The notes under the pieces are model-generated. The model had not been told where the DNA came from and ran no database searches. It saw nothing but the letters and a program-made list of their open reading frames with translations. The position numbers and the translations under genes are program-made. Positions 12,101 through 23,800 of a stretch of 64,000 bases of DNA are shown here, one piece after another. The stretch is from positions 8,134,742 through 8,198,741 of the forward strand of contig JAMKCF010000003.1 of the NCBI GenBank assembly GCA_023634235.1, given 5' to 3'. Within the stretch, counting starts at the first letter, position 1. Each line of letters begins with the position of its first letter. The stretch comes from Pisaster brevispinus. Its lineage: Eukaryota > Echinodermata > Asteroidea > Forcipulatida > Asteriidae.

Positions 12101-15100
12101 ACAGTAGGCCTACTCTGCTCGTCTCCAGGAGAATGCTACATTACTGTTGATGCTGGGGCTTTGGGCGGGATGCCCATTTGGGCGGGAAGGCTCTCCAAGC
12201 TGTTCTTGACCGGCGATGCGTGGATGTGTGTGCGTTGGAACATGTCCACACATGCAAATCGAGGACTTCAAACAAAAGGGATCCGGGAAAATAATATACT
12301 GGGGACAGTCCTCACTGTGCTGTCGTGAACAAAACCAAAGGGGACGTCCCAAAGAAGTCCAAATAATGGGAGAGAACAAAGGAGTGTCCTCGGTTTACAC
12401 CATTTACAAGACGGGTGAGTGTGTCGGTGTTGTGTTGAGCTGCTCCTGAACGGGTGGACTTGAGAAGTGTAAGGGCGGGCTTGAGCAGTGTAAGGGTGGG
12501 CTTGAGTAGTGTAAGGGTGGGCTTGAGTAGTGTAAGTGTGAACTTGATTAGTCAAAGAGTGGACTTGAGTAGTGGAAGGATGGGCTTGAGTAGTCAAAAA
12601 GTGGACTCGAGTAGTGTAAGGGTGGACTTGAGTAGTGTAAGGGTGGACTTGAGTAGTGTAAGGGTGGACTTGGGTAGTGTAAGGGTGGACTTGAGTAGTG
12701 TAAGGATGGGCTTGAGTAGCGTAAGGATGGGCTTGAGTAGTGTAAGGGTGGGCTTGAGTAGTGTAAGGGTGGACTTGAGTAGTGTAAGGGTGGACTTGAG
12801 TAGTGCAAGGATGGACTTGAGTAGTGTAAGGGTGGACTTGAGTAGTGTAAGGATGGGCTTGAGTAGTGTAAGGGTGGACTTGAGTAGTGTAAGGGTGGAC
12901 TTGAGTAGTGTAAGGATGGGCTTGAGTAGTCAAAAGTGGACTTGAGTAGAGTAAGGGTGGGCTTGAGTAGTGTAAGAGTGGACTTGAGTAGTGTAAGGGT
13001 GGACTTGAGTAGTGTAAGGGTGGACTTGAGTAGTCAAAAGTGGACTTGAGTAGAGTAAGGGTGGACTTGAGTAGAGTAAGGGTGGACTTGAGTAGTCAAA
13101 AGTGGACTTGAGTAGAGTAAGGGTGGACTTGAGTAGTGTAAGGGTGGACTTGAGTAGTGTAAGGGTGGACTTGAGTAGTGTAAGGGTGGACTTGAGTAGT
13201 GTAAGGGTGGACTTGAGTAGTGTAAGGATGGGCTTGAGTAGTCAAAAGTGGACTTGAGTATAGTAAGGGTGGACTTGAGTAGTGTAAGGGTGGACTTGAG
13301 TAGTGTAAGGGTGGACTTGAGTAGTGTAAGGATGGGCTTGAGTAGTCAAAAGTGGACTTGAGTAGTGTAAGGGTGGACTTGAGTAGTGTAAGGATGGGCT
13401 TGAGTAGTGTAAGGGTGGACTTGAGTAGTGTAAGGATGGGCTTGAGTAGTCAAAAGTGGACTTGAGTAGTGTAAGGGTGGACTTGAGTAGTCAAAAGTGG
13501 ACTTGAGTAGTGTAAGGGTGGACTTGAGTAGTGTAAGGGTGTACTTGAGTAGTGTAAGGATGGGCTTGAGTAGTCAAAAGTGGACTTGAGTAGTGTAAGG
13601 GTGGGCTTGAGTAGTGTAAGGATGGGCTTGAGTAGAGTAAGGGTGGACTTGAGTAGTGTAAGGGTGGACTTGAGTAGTGTAAGGGTGGACTTGAGTAGTG
13701 TAAGGGTGGACTTGAGTAGTGTAAGGATGGGCTTGAGTAGAGTAAGGGTGGACTTGAGTAGTGTAAGGGTGGACTTGAGTAGTGTAAGGGTGGACTTGAG
13801 TAGTGTAAGGATGGGCTTGAGTAGTGTAAGGGTGGACTTGAGTAGTGTAAGGGTGGACTTGAGTAGTGTAAGGGTGGACTTGAGTAGTGTAAGGATGGGC
13901 TTGAGTAGTGTAAGGGTGGACTTGAGTAGTGTAAGGGTGGACTTGAGTAGTGTAAGGGTGGACTTGAGTAGTGTAAGGGTGGGCTTGAGTAGTGTAAGGA
14001 TGGGCTTGAGTAGTGTAAGGGTGGACTTGAGTAGTGCAAGGATGGACTTGAGTAGTGTAAGGGTGGGCTTGAGTAGTGTAAGGGTGGACTTGAGTAGTGT
14101 AAGGGTGGACTTGAGTAGTGTAAGGGTGGACTTGAGTAGTGTAAGGATGGGCTTGAGTAGTCAAAAGTGGACTTGAGTAGAGTAAGGGTGGGCTTGAGTA
14201 GTGGTCACCAGAATTTCAACGATGTAGACCCCATTGTCTTGTGGAAACTGTGTTGTTTGATTGATTTATTGATTTATTTGTTTGCTTCCTTGACTCTGCG
14301 TTGGATCCAGAACAGGGGCCATAAGTTAATTGGTTTCTTCCAGTTAAATCAGTTGTCCTATTTGTAAAATGTTTAATGATAGCTGATTTATCCTGCTGTA
14401 TGATGTTCAAATGACGACACATATGTGTCACGTCGTGCCGTCGCGTCGTCCATCGCGTCGCCCGCCGCGCCGTGCGTTGCGTCGTGCCGTCACCCGTCGT
14501 TTGATCTGCTAATCAATTGTTTTTCATAATGTTATTTGCTTCCGTCGTCCGATGTGTCGTGCCATTGCATCATCCGTTAAGACGCCCATTGCTTCGTCCG
14601 TCGTGCCATTGCGTCGTTCCGTCGCCTTTTGCGTTGGCCGTTGCGTTGCCCGTCGCGTGGCCCATTTTCTAATCAGTTCTTCTCTTTTAATACTTGTTTC
14701 TCTGATCGGACAAACTAGCCACATTTTCGATTTTTGAACTGTGTGTTTTGTTTTGTTTTTGCCGCTGGTGTTGCCCTCGCATGGTTGGGAACCACTACGT
14801 CACAATGTGCTGTCGAAGGATTCCAGAAATGAGCTGATATTGATCCCATCAAAAGTGCTTGATGGGTACTTTCCGGCTTTTCGTTTCAGAGATATGCTTG
14901 ATATAGGCCCATTGATCTCAATTGATCTCAGTACTATAGAGATCAATGTATAGACCCCCTGTATTGCCTGCCATCGTTTAAAAGGCTTTCATTGGCTGAG
15001 AGTTGTGCAGACAGCGTACACACGCGTATACTTTTCCATTGTTTGTCATCAAAGATGGCGGTCAATGACGTCGTGTGCAATCCATCTATTGCATACACAA

Positions 15101-18100
15101 CCATTGAGTATATCGGGTTCGCCTCGTTGAATGGCACATCCATATTTCAACTCATGAAAATATTCTTACCATCTACATTTTGATGTAGATGGTGGTTAGT
15201 GTTTTGTAACAAATGTTGTTGCTTATGCGTAGGCCTAACCCAGTTCCTTTCAAATTCACAAACTGATATACTTTACTGATGTAAGGAGTAACTAATTCAT
15301 AAAAATATGTGCCATTTTCATCCATGAAACTGCCTTTTTGTGGAGAAACAGATCGTTCATTCATTGGTATTGAACGATGATGCGATAATCGTAACCCTCC
15401 ATCCTCCCGACGGTCGAGAAGATGGAGTGTTACCATTATCGCAACTATAGGCATGCAATTGCAATTCGATTTCCACTGAGATTCTGGGTCACAATGCCTC
15501 AGAAATGGGTCAGGCCCCGGGACCAGGAAACCAGGTCGATTCTGATAAGTTTTTTTTTAGAGTGTATGCAGGGAAGTTGGTTGCTGACAAATTGCCTAGA
15601 AAATATCCCCTGTGACCAGGCCCTAAAGCAGCAGGAGGACCAGGCACACTAGAGTGGGCAGTGTGTCGTATCAACGAGAAATTGATTGAGTTGTAAGGTT
15701 AATTGGGAAGTAGAAACCCCAACCCTACCATTTTTGTTGTCGTTGTTATACATTTAAAATGTTTAATGCTACATGCTTGAATGCTTGAATCTTGTCTTTG
15801 ACTTTCAATGATATTCAATCAAAACGGCCTTGAATTTGACATTTTGACTGATTAAATATACCTTGGAATGTAAAGACCCATAAGTTGTTGAATATCAATG
15901 ACGTCATGTTTCAAATTTCACCCTGAAAAGTCAGGATGGAACCTAAAAATGTACAGACCCATTTTTCTCAGAAAATGATGTCGTCAGATATTTTGGATGT
16001 TGACAAATTTTGCCCCAGAAGGGTATTGAATACAATGGCAATGACACCATTTTAACGTAAGGTTAGAGACTTGTTATTTTTTCCCCACTCATATGAGGAC
16101 TCTATTTATTGCAAAATGAATATATTACCCTTCCTTTTTAAGCCAGCTTTTGTTTTTAATATTAGCAAAGCCAGCAATATTTGGCGTTGTGTTGGGGTGC
16201 ATGTTGGGACCCATGTTGGCTCTAGGTCGGCATTATCACATTGGTTTTACGTTGGCACTCAATGTTGAGCCAATGTTGGTTACTAGTGGGAAAGCAATAT
16301 CGGCATTGTGTTGGAGGCGTCGTATAAAGGCCATTGTGGGCCCCATGTCGGCAATATAACGATTGTTGTACGTCGGCGATCAATGTTGAGCCATTATGAC
16401 AGTTTATAACATTGTGTTGACGTCGTCTATTGATCAGGTTTTATCAGAGTCGGTGATTTGAGAGCAACTTACATTAAAGCCTTATTGGAAATTGATCGGT
16501 ACACAAATTGTCTTCATATCGATTGGCAATTTTGTGACAACCTTGGCAACACAGCGTCGATACACTGTTGTTGTTTTACACGACACCCATTTCCTATACA
16601 GTCAAACATGAAAAACAGAGTCGGTGGGCCATAAAAAAATGTCTTGAAGAAAAAACATACTTGCATCATTTATAGGACTTTTTAAAAAATCTCAGAAACG
16701 TGCAAGGCAACTCTGAACACTTATCGAGTTCGGTTAGCTGACACAGATGAAAACATTGAGGTTAGCTTAGGTTGATATGATTCAGCAGGTAGATGTTGGC
16801 TTTAGGTCGGTAGTCTTGATGTTGCAGTTTACGTCGGTAAAATTTGTTAAGGCAATGTTATGTTCTAATACTGGCTTTGATGTTTGATGTTGGCTCTTGG
16901 TCAACAACCATGTTGGTTTACATAACATCTAGCATATAGTTCAAAGCAAACATCTGTCTTTTTTCTTCATTGTCAACCATTTATAAAAAGATTCGTCTAC
17001 GACAATATGCGGCGGGGTTATGACCAAATTGGATTAAGTCTATCTGGGCTTAATATAGAACCGTCTTTATGCAAATAATAAACAGTCTGCTGGTTACAGG
17101 ACAAGTTTAATGGTCAGAATCATTGCTAACGCTGAAGGGATTCAAGGTGAAGCAATCAAATGCCAGTAATTCCGAATTTTCCCCAAGAAGTTAGTATTCA
17201 GTTATAGCATTAGACGATGACGCTTATGTTGAGCCAACGTTGAGCCAACGTTTGGCATACGTTGTCACAAGTCAAATTTATAGGCGGGGCCTAGGAATAA
17301 GTAATTTTTCTTTGATAATATCATTACAGTTGGTTGAATTTAGTTATCCAAGGCAAGTTTGTGTACATTTAGTGTACGTATACAGGAAAACCAATTGTAA
17401 TTAAAACATGTGAATTCCGAAGTAAACAGTTGGAATGAAAACAAGGTGTAAACCAAGAATGCAAAATCTATGGATCTTGGTCTATATAAGTATAAGACAT
17501 GCAGTGTAGTAGGAAGTATAGGCCTGTGTAGGTTATAGTGAATGAAATAACATACCTGATAAGTATAAATGAACAGTGCATGATCAGACACTGTTTACTT
17601 GAATTAATTATAATGGGCATTTACTACGTGAAAACAACAATCAACTCTAAGTCTATGTTTCAAAATAACGGTACGTTGGTCCAACGTTGGGACAATGTTG
17701 AGCCAACCTAGGTTATCAGTGGGGCCAATGTTTGGCCAACTTAAACGTTGGCTCAACCTTAAGCCGATAAGAAAAACTACACTGGGCCAATATTGGTGGT
17801 CAACAATGACCCAATGTACCCATTTGGTTGGCCCTTCATTGGTCCAATGTTAAGCTGATGTTGTGCCATCGTTGGGCCAGGTTTACGTTAACCCAACGTA
17901 ACACCGATGAGCAATGTACACAGGACCAACATTGGTGATCAACATTGGCCCAATGTATCCGTTTCTTTGGCCCTCATTGGCCCAACATAAGGGTTATTGA
18001 TTGGGCTGATGTTGGACCAACTTCAAGGGACCCAACTCTAACATCGACCCGACGTAACCCCAATGAGTAAAACTACGTTGGGCAAATTTGATCAACATTT

Positions 18101-18516
18101 GCCCAACGTGTTTGTGTCATTGGCCCTCTATTGGTCTAGTATTAAGGTTATAAATGGGACTAATGTTGGGCCAACGTTGGGTTAGCCTGAACGTTGGCCC
18201 AACGTTACACCGATGAGCGAAAGTACATTGGGCCAATATTAGTGATCGACAATGGTCCAACCTCACCGTTTCGCTGGTCCTACACTGACCGAACATAGTG
18301 TTGTTATCTCGACGAGACAACACTTTTTCTCTGAAAGATTGATATTGGTTTAATTGGTAGAATCAGTGAACTTCAAGAAATAAATTGCTCTCTTTTCCAC
18401 CAGTAAATACAATCCTGTAAAGTTTGCCTATAAATGAGTGATAAATGAGTATAAATAAATTATCACTTACCAACTAGGACAGCAGTCACTGCTGCCACAA
18501 AATTTGAGCCATTCAT
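9135..18516 (-). CDS. Gene A: secreted 285-residue protein of unrecognised family with EGF-like tail (7 exons)
   Basis: Exons in transcript order are 18471-18516, 11738-11881, 10814-10924, 10608-10722, 10220-10332, 9716-9964 and 9135-9214. All have AG acceptors and GT donors (one GTGCGT), and phases agree to give 858 bp including TGA. Residues 1-23 form a signal peptide with core FVAAVTAVLVALFCS. I see no transmembrane segment. Landmarks are YYGSYPDSGP (29-38), RWRRFWWYQ (78-86), HYGDCDVD (102-109) and NVAHAAWGAFHDG (147-159). A C-terminal half EGF-like motif (DVDDC, DGINSFTC; Cys 264, 269, 273, 282) ends three residues after its fourth cysteine. There are eleven cysteines after the signal peptide. 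Exon 7 alone carries the EGF-like piece. I do not recognise the central region; a secreted extracellular or defence-type role is only a guess. Its paralogue lies 2.3 kb upstream in the same orientation. Intron 1 (~6.6 kb) is packed with repeats. Confidence 0.82.
11189..11360. repeat. Hairpin MITE in intron 2 of gene A
   Basis: The left arm TTTGGCTTATAACATCTAG, ATGTAAACCAC is mirrored by GTGGTTTACATCTAATTG, TTATAAACCAGGG. Outer matches are TTTTGCGCAT and ATGCGCCAAAC. The loop is near 11262-11284. No coding potential is seen. Confidence 0.65.
11461..11596. repeat. Hairpin MITE, family M2, with paired CTCF-like motifs, intron 2 of gene A
   Basis: The left arm GGACACTAGGTGGCAGCAGA near 11468 faces the right arm CTGCTGCCACCTAGCGTTCC near 11568, with matching CCAGGAAAATC segments inside. 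The core resembles the CTCF consensus CCASYAGRKGGCRS, with one mismatch in the left arm. A lone half copy follows at 11688-11716. Other copies are at 36813-36900 and 57666-57795. Confidence 0.6.
12454..14203. repeat. 21-bp minisatellite, about 83 units, intron 1 of gene A
   Basis: The unit is GTGGACTTGAGTAGTGTAAGG (21 bp). Base variants alternate GGAC/GGGC and AGGG/AGGAT, and a 20-bp variant (CAAAAGTGGACTTGAGTAGT) recurs near 12927, 13030, 13097, 13230, 13343, 13449, 13488, 13574 and 14159. Because 21 is a multiple of three, all frames stay open on both strands; the resulting heptad peptides are artefacts. The matching intron of gene B (near 26350-26395) lacks the array, so it expanded in copy A or was lost from B. 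The CAAAA variant blocks suggest higher-order amplification. Confidence 0.95.
14425..14665. repeat. GC-rich CGTCG-type simple repeat, intron 1 of gene A
   Basis: Repeated short words (GTCGTGCCGTCGCGTCG, CCCGTCGCG) stand out from the AT-rich surroundings and end at CCCATTTTCTAATC. The same signature occurs in intron 1 of gene B at 26395-26572, ending CCCATTTTCTAATT, so it predates the duplication. A related inverted pair lies at 27312-27560. Confidence 0.7.
14949..15097. repeat. MITE, family M3 (TATAGACCCC termini)
   Basis: It starts TATAGACCCCCTG and contains CATTGGCTGAGAGTTGTGCA and AAGATGGCGG. The same layout is seen at 40319-40463 (GGACCCCTGCA to TGCAAGGGGTCTG) and 35411-35583 (TATAGACCC to GGGGTCTATA). 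The right end is decayed here. Confidence 0.5.
15480..15575. repeat. MITE fragment, family M4 (GGGTCA-rich, TTTAGAGTGTA end)
   Basis: TTCTGGGTCACAATG, AAATGGGTCAGGCCC and the end TTTTTTTTAGAGTGTA match fuller copies at 47100-47305 and 52672-52917. Confidence 0.55.
16165..16440. repeat. GTTGG-rich degenerate repeat, intron 1 of gene A
   Basis: Spaced copies of GTTGG/GTCGGC words occur (TTGGCGTTGTGTTGGGG, CATGTTGGCTCTAGGTCGG, CAATGTTGAGCCAATGTTGG). The pattern fades and returns at 16790-16915 and more strongly at 17670-18300. It appears related to that array but is more diverged. Confidence 0.5.
17670..18300. repeat. Degenerate ~150-bp tandem array rich in CCAACGTTGG palindromes, intron 1 of gene A
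   Basis: The landmark GATGAGCAAxxxTACxxxGGGCC recurs near 17763, 17907, 18062 and 18213, giving a period of about 144-155 bp over roughly four units. Each unit is built of self-complementary GGGCCAATxTTGG and CCAACGTTGGG words. The array sits about 170 bp downstream of exon 1 of gene A. I did not find an equivalent in gene B. Confidence 0.65.
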
Positions 18517-18566
18517 TGGGTTGTACTCAGTTTAAAGCAGCACACTCGGATATCAACCAAATGCAA

Positions 18567-18573
18567 CCCGTAC
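18567..18573 (-). promoter_or_regulatory. Degenerated TATA-box position of gene A
   Basis: The sequence aligns with the gene B TATA box, 51 bp upstream of the ATG in both. On the minus strand A reads GTACGGG where B reads GTATAAG, inside otherwise matching flanks (CTTCATT before, TTGCATTTGGTTGAT after). Gene A may thus have lost a TATA element. Confidence 0.45.
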
Positions 18574-20164
18574 AATGAAGCAAGACCAACACTAATAGGG
18601 CGTAAGTACACCACTGATATCTAGAGATCAGTACACCCTATACAGCTGCTACATTGATAAAGAATAGCGGTATGCAGGCGTGCTTTGGGCAGTACCAGCT
18701 AGGTGCGCGCGATTCCCGCGTAATCTTGCAAATGTAATGCGGGGTAAGAGGTAGCTGGAGGGGCACCATTTGGTAGAATTGGCTAGGTAACGGTAGTTTA
18801 AAACAGTACAAAATGTTGCTTTGTCTGATAATTCAATTATTTTGAGCATGCAAAAGGTGTTGAGTTGGGGTCGAACGTCTCCTGCCCGTACCATTCTTGT
18901 CTCAAAGCATGATTTTGGGTGTTTGCGCGGCCGGGGTTGAGTTTTAGAATGGGTAAGGAATTTATGTACTTGGCAATGATGCATGCTTGAGGATAAACGA
19001 TGGTCTAGGAGTTAATACTGCTATCAGATTTTGGCTTTATAAATGTTGTTTGTACAAAGGGAACTTGTCGTTTAAAGATAGTATCAAAAGCCTGAATGGA
19101 ATAAAGACAATTGCTGTGTTGCAGTACTTTTATTTAGATAATTCATGGTGTAGTATTGAAAAAGAAAGTGAAGAGACATTATGTTAATTAACATGAAATG
19201 TTGTTTATAAACAATACGTACGAGAGTGTATTTAAAAGTTGATAGGATAAAGAAAAGAACAGAAGTAGATTTCAGTTTGCATTTCAAACTTATTCCTTTA
19301 AATAAACTGAAATCTAGCTATAGAACGACTCTACATGTCATGACAATATAAATGTTAAAGATATTAATTTCATACTTTCATAAATGATATTCTTCAAATT
19401 TCCCCCAAACATTAACAGATCGGGGAGGTATAGAAGTTTCCTGACATCTAATGTGGGATTAGCTTTTAGTCCAACACGCTTTTTATTTGTAAACAGGCAA
19501 GCCATTGTTTCAGTTGTTGGTTTTGAGTGTTTTCTCGCTCTAAAACATGTCCAACAAAGAGAAAGTTTAATGTCCGTCCGTGGTTGATATTTCGTTTATC
19601 TTTATACATTTTGTCTCAATATTTACAACATATAACATATCAATTGAAATATAAAATATTAGGTAAACATGCTATTGTTTCACTGATATGACAAAATAAG
19701 CAACATCTAGCATCAACAAACATCAACATCTAATAATAATTAACTTAATACAAAATATACAAATGAATCACTGAAATATTGATCTTTCTAAAGCAACATT
19801 ACAAGACTTGGGCCCTACAAAGATCGTAAAGCTGGCTAGCACAATTCAGTTCAATTTAGTTCATTAATTGTTTTTATATAACGCAGACGATAAAGACAAT
19901 TAGGCCCTATGCAATGAAGAGTTGAAGGATAAATAAATACAGACGTGTTGGTAAATTAGAAAGAACACAATAATTCAAAGCTAAATTGAGGCAAAGATGG
20001 TAAGCAGATCCCGAATCGGAAAGTTTTCTCAAATTAATGAAATTGGAAAACAAACGGGTACGAAAAAGGTTTGAGGAAAACAAATGCACTGTTAAGGGGG
20101 AGAAAGAGAGAAAGACTATACAAGGAAAATGGTTGTTCATCAAATAATTGCTTCACAGGCATTT

Positions 20165-20290
20165 TAATCGTGTGGGATTCAAACCCACTACCTGTGTCAA
20201 TCTACAGCAGATGTCTTGCCACTATTCCACCGAGCTTGCTCTGTATAGCTAGAGGTAGTTCGAATCCTATAACTTACCAGCAGGTACCGC
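20165..20290 (-). mobile_element. tRNA-like SINE head, family C, duplicate of the 8318 site
   Basis: On the minus strand AGCTCGGTGGAATAGTGGCA and B box GGGTTTGAATCCC form a tRNA-like unit. The neighbouring second unit seen in copy A is reduced here to GGTAGTTCGAATCC. It is not a plausible functional tRNA. Confidence 0.5.
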
Positions 20291-20823
20291 AACAAATGAA
20301 TAGTTGTTTACTTTGTATCGAGATAGGCCTATAGACGAATGTTTGTGTTTTACGAAACCTCCTTTCCTGCTTAACACACGCCAGTGTAAAGGTGAAACAT
20401 AGTGTTTATCCCAGATAAAAATTTAGTATCTGTTAAATAACTAGTTGGAAAAGAGAGGATGGAGAATAACGAGAAAATAGAGAGTTAGAGAGAGAGAGAG
20501 GGAACAAGATTAAGCACACACAAGTTTTTCTTGCGTTATAAAATTAGGCCATGGCCAAGGACCAGAGAAAATTTTTGCCTTTACTGTACAATATACTTGG
20601 TGTATATAATTATTTTAACCTTTGCCACTATCTTCGAGAAAAGAGTCCTTGGTTCGATCTTGTATCTAAAAATTGTAATATTTTTATAACTAAAAAGTCC
20701 TACTAATTTCTTTATCAATAACAATAAACACCCGACCACATTGACATACGCTTTGCCAAGTCTGTACTAACATTCTTGTTTCTACATTATTGGGTTTTTT
20801 TTTTTACTGATGACGTATATTAT

Positions 20824-23800
20824 TCAGTTACCCAGACAAGTAAATGAGTTGATTCCATCCAGGCAACCATTTGGGCAATCGGCGTTGATACAGTCGTCAA
20901 CGTCTAAAATACAAACAACAAAACGTGTGTGTTTAAACGTAACTCACGGGTATCATTGCCATTACAGGAGCATTGATTTTGTTTGTTTCTGTTTACTGAG
21001 AAACCATTCCCTGCAGAAAGACTTGCTGGAAGCTTGTATGGTAAAGTTGTAACGTGTTATCAACCAAGATAAACCTACAGTGACTGTTTGAAAACAAGTG
21101 AGCTCCGTTCCTTAGTTGAGATACAACAAGAAGATAATTGATTGCCATTCTGAAGCATATAATAATCAAGAAAAAATATCCTATTAATGTTGATTATTTT
21201 ATAATGCTGATTTCTTTCAGTTGTTTTCATTGCTTTACAAAATCGAAAATTTCAAGGATGAACAAACATTTTCATTTCGATCCAATAGTTGAAGTTATTT
21301 TAATAAAAAAAAATGCAACATAAGACATGATAATGGAGCTCGATTTATGTTGATAGAGTCTTTTGTAATATTATTTCTCAGTAAGTTCTCATTGGATGTT
21401 AAATAAATAGTAATATTTACCTTTAAAGAAAATGGATAGTCCATTTGTAGGCAATGGCAGGTGGAGCATTGGAGTACATTCTTCATCATGGACCAGAAGA
21501 TCCACTCCAAATACTGCGCCCTGATACTTAAATGTGCTATGAAAGCACATGGCATGACCCATACTCAGCGTGGCATCACAATCACAATTATTATCATCCA
21601 GCATCAAAGACTTCACACCAAACTCAACTTTGTACTGGAAAGAATATTGCATCTTTGGTGACTTTCCTGAAAAACAATGGTGTATGAAATTAGATCCACC
21701 TTGGAACAGAACATGTAAATAAATTACCCTAATTTGTCAACGGCTTCTTTCGGTAACACTACACGCCTGTATGTGTTGCTTTAGGTTATCGGTGTGTAAG
21801 TGCCATAAATTAGTATTTATAGTACACATAACTGAACTGATTGGCACCCAAGGTACCTAGTCTAAGTTGTTGGAACTACTATTGAAACACTGGTTTACTA
21901 CCATGACTGATTCATTGTTGCATGGTTGCCCTACGAATAATCAATATGATAGCGAATCCACAGATAAGCTGATGGGTGTTTCTTATCGCAGCATCGACAA
22001 TTTCTCATTTGCGTTGGCATTATGCCCTCTAGCGACAATTTTTATTCAGGTCATCGTAATCAAGGACTTTCTATCGACTTGAGAAAATATAATCTGAAAT
22101 ATCAAGTTTTAATGACGTTGTTAATTACATTTGTTTCCTTCAACCTGCCAAAATCTGTTGACTTTAGTCAAAAGTGTTTATCACGTTAAGTTTTGCCTGA
22201 AGTGTTGTGGTAATATCTGTTTATAGATCCCGTTTCGTTTTATCCCCCCCCCCAAAAAAAAAAAAAAAAAAGAAAAAAAAAAGAAAATTGATGTCAACAT
22301 GGACGTAGTTACACCTCAAAATTGTTAAAACTTGTACGGCGTAACTCAGGTGGTTTAAAGTGTGCTCTCAATACTTGTAATTCTTCAATCGCAGTCCGGT
22401 TGTTCTACGACGGCACACGGGGTTCTAAATAAATTCGGGCCTTCGTAAACAAGTGACTACAAAGTAAAACTAATGAAACTCCTGAATATATGTAAGCAAT
22501 AAATTTAGCTCGAGGTTAAATGTTGTTCACAATATCAGTAGATTTAGCTCCGTTCCTGCTAAGAAAAGTGTCAGTGGAGAAAACCCGTTCCGAATATAAA
22601 GTGACCGCACCCCTGCACAGTTGTTTGTCATATTGCCAAAATTATTGAGAAAAAAGTTCAAGTTCAACTGCTTAATTACCTCACTACACATGACATGATT
22701 ACTGTTGATAATTGTTATTTCCTTAAAAACCATTCCACCCACACTAGTCTTCATCGTGTATCTGATGATTTTTAATGAACATGTGAATATTGGTTCTCGT
22801 TTTCTCGATATTTCCAAGTGTTTTGATACTATTGATCATGATTTATTACTTTTTAAATTAGATAAATGTGGTATCTGTGACATTGAACACAAATGGTTCA
22901 GGAGCTATCTCTCTAAAAGAAAACAAGTTGTTCGCTGCAATGGAGCGACTTCTCGGCCTAATGAAATTACTGTTGGTGTGCCTCAAGGTAGCGTTCTTGG
23001 ACCTTCCTTTTCTTAATCTTCATCAATGGCATCACTCAAACTATTAATTCCAAATGTACCTGTAATATTTTGTTGATGATGTGGTGATATGCAACAGGGA
23101 AGAATGTTACGGATATTAACGAAGTGTTGCAATCTAATATTAATAGTATCAGTGCATGGTATATGAACGTAACCGTCTTCGCATTAACCCAGAGAAGACT
23201 AAAACTATGCTTTTAAAGTGTTCTCGTACTCGTATAATAAAGCTAATTTGAATGTTTTGTTTTTATTAAGGACTCCCCACTCGAACAGGTGGAAAGAGTC
23301 AGGTACTTAGGAGTTGAAGTTGATTGAAATCTCACCTGTATGGTGGCCCTGAAGGGACATCGCATATCGCAAACGTGTGCGCATACGTATGCGATGTCGC
23401 GAAATAAATCGCGAATATGTGCGCACACGTATGCAATGTCGTGAAACAATTCGCGAATATGTGCGCACACGTATGCAATGTCGTGAAACAATTCGCGAAT
23501 ATGTGCGCACACGTGTGCAATGTCGTGAAACAATTCGCGAATATGTGCGCACACGTTTGCGAATTCATTTGCAATGTCGTGAATTTTATTGCATACCTTG
23601 TCGCATACCATTCACTAAAATTCCTAATGAACTGGGGAGTTGTAGCAGCTAGTCTGGGATCGAGACGTACAAATAGATATAAATAGGGTCTGACTAATTT
23701 ACCTTCGAGCGCACTCTGTTCCTCACGCTTTTCTAATAAGTGAATAACTATTATACTAACCATTGTACCGGTGCTCATTTTAGTGAGAATAGTCCGACGA

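Larger units (their letters stand above)
4431..18660. repeat. Segmental duplication, copy A (gene A and flanks)
   Basis: Sequence from GAGGATAAAGGAGTTAATAC at 4431 through gene A to its upstream region near 18660 is matched in order by 18990-27965. Matching landmarks include GGGAACTTGTTATTTAAAG near 4488 with its counterpart near 19060, the tRNA-like heads at 8320 and 20165, all seven exons, and the 5' flank. Copy A is longer because of extra sequence at about 4990-7640 and in intron 1. Boundaries are approximate because they were read by eye. Confidence 0.75.

Noticed and set aside
12268..14176. Long open frames on both strands with HYSSPPL, TTQVHPY or VRVDLSS heptads
   Set aside because: They are produced by the 21-bp repeat, whose period is a multiple of three. 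All frames stay open and there is no start, splice or conservation context.
12454..14203. CRISPR-like regular array
   Set aside because: Units are contiguous with no unique spacers, and the genome is eukaryotic. It is a minisatellite.
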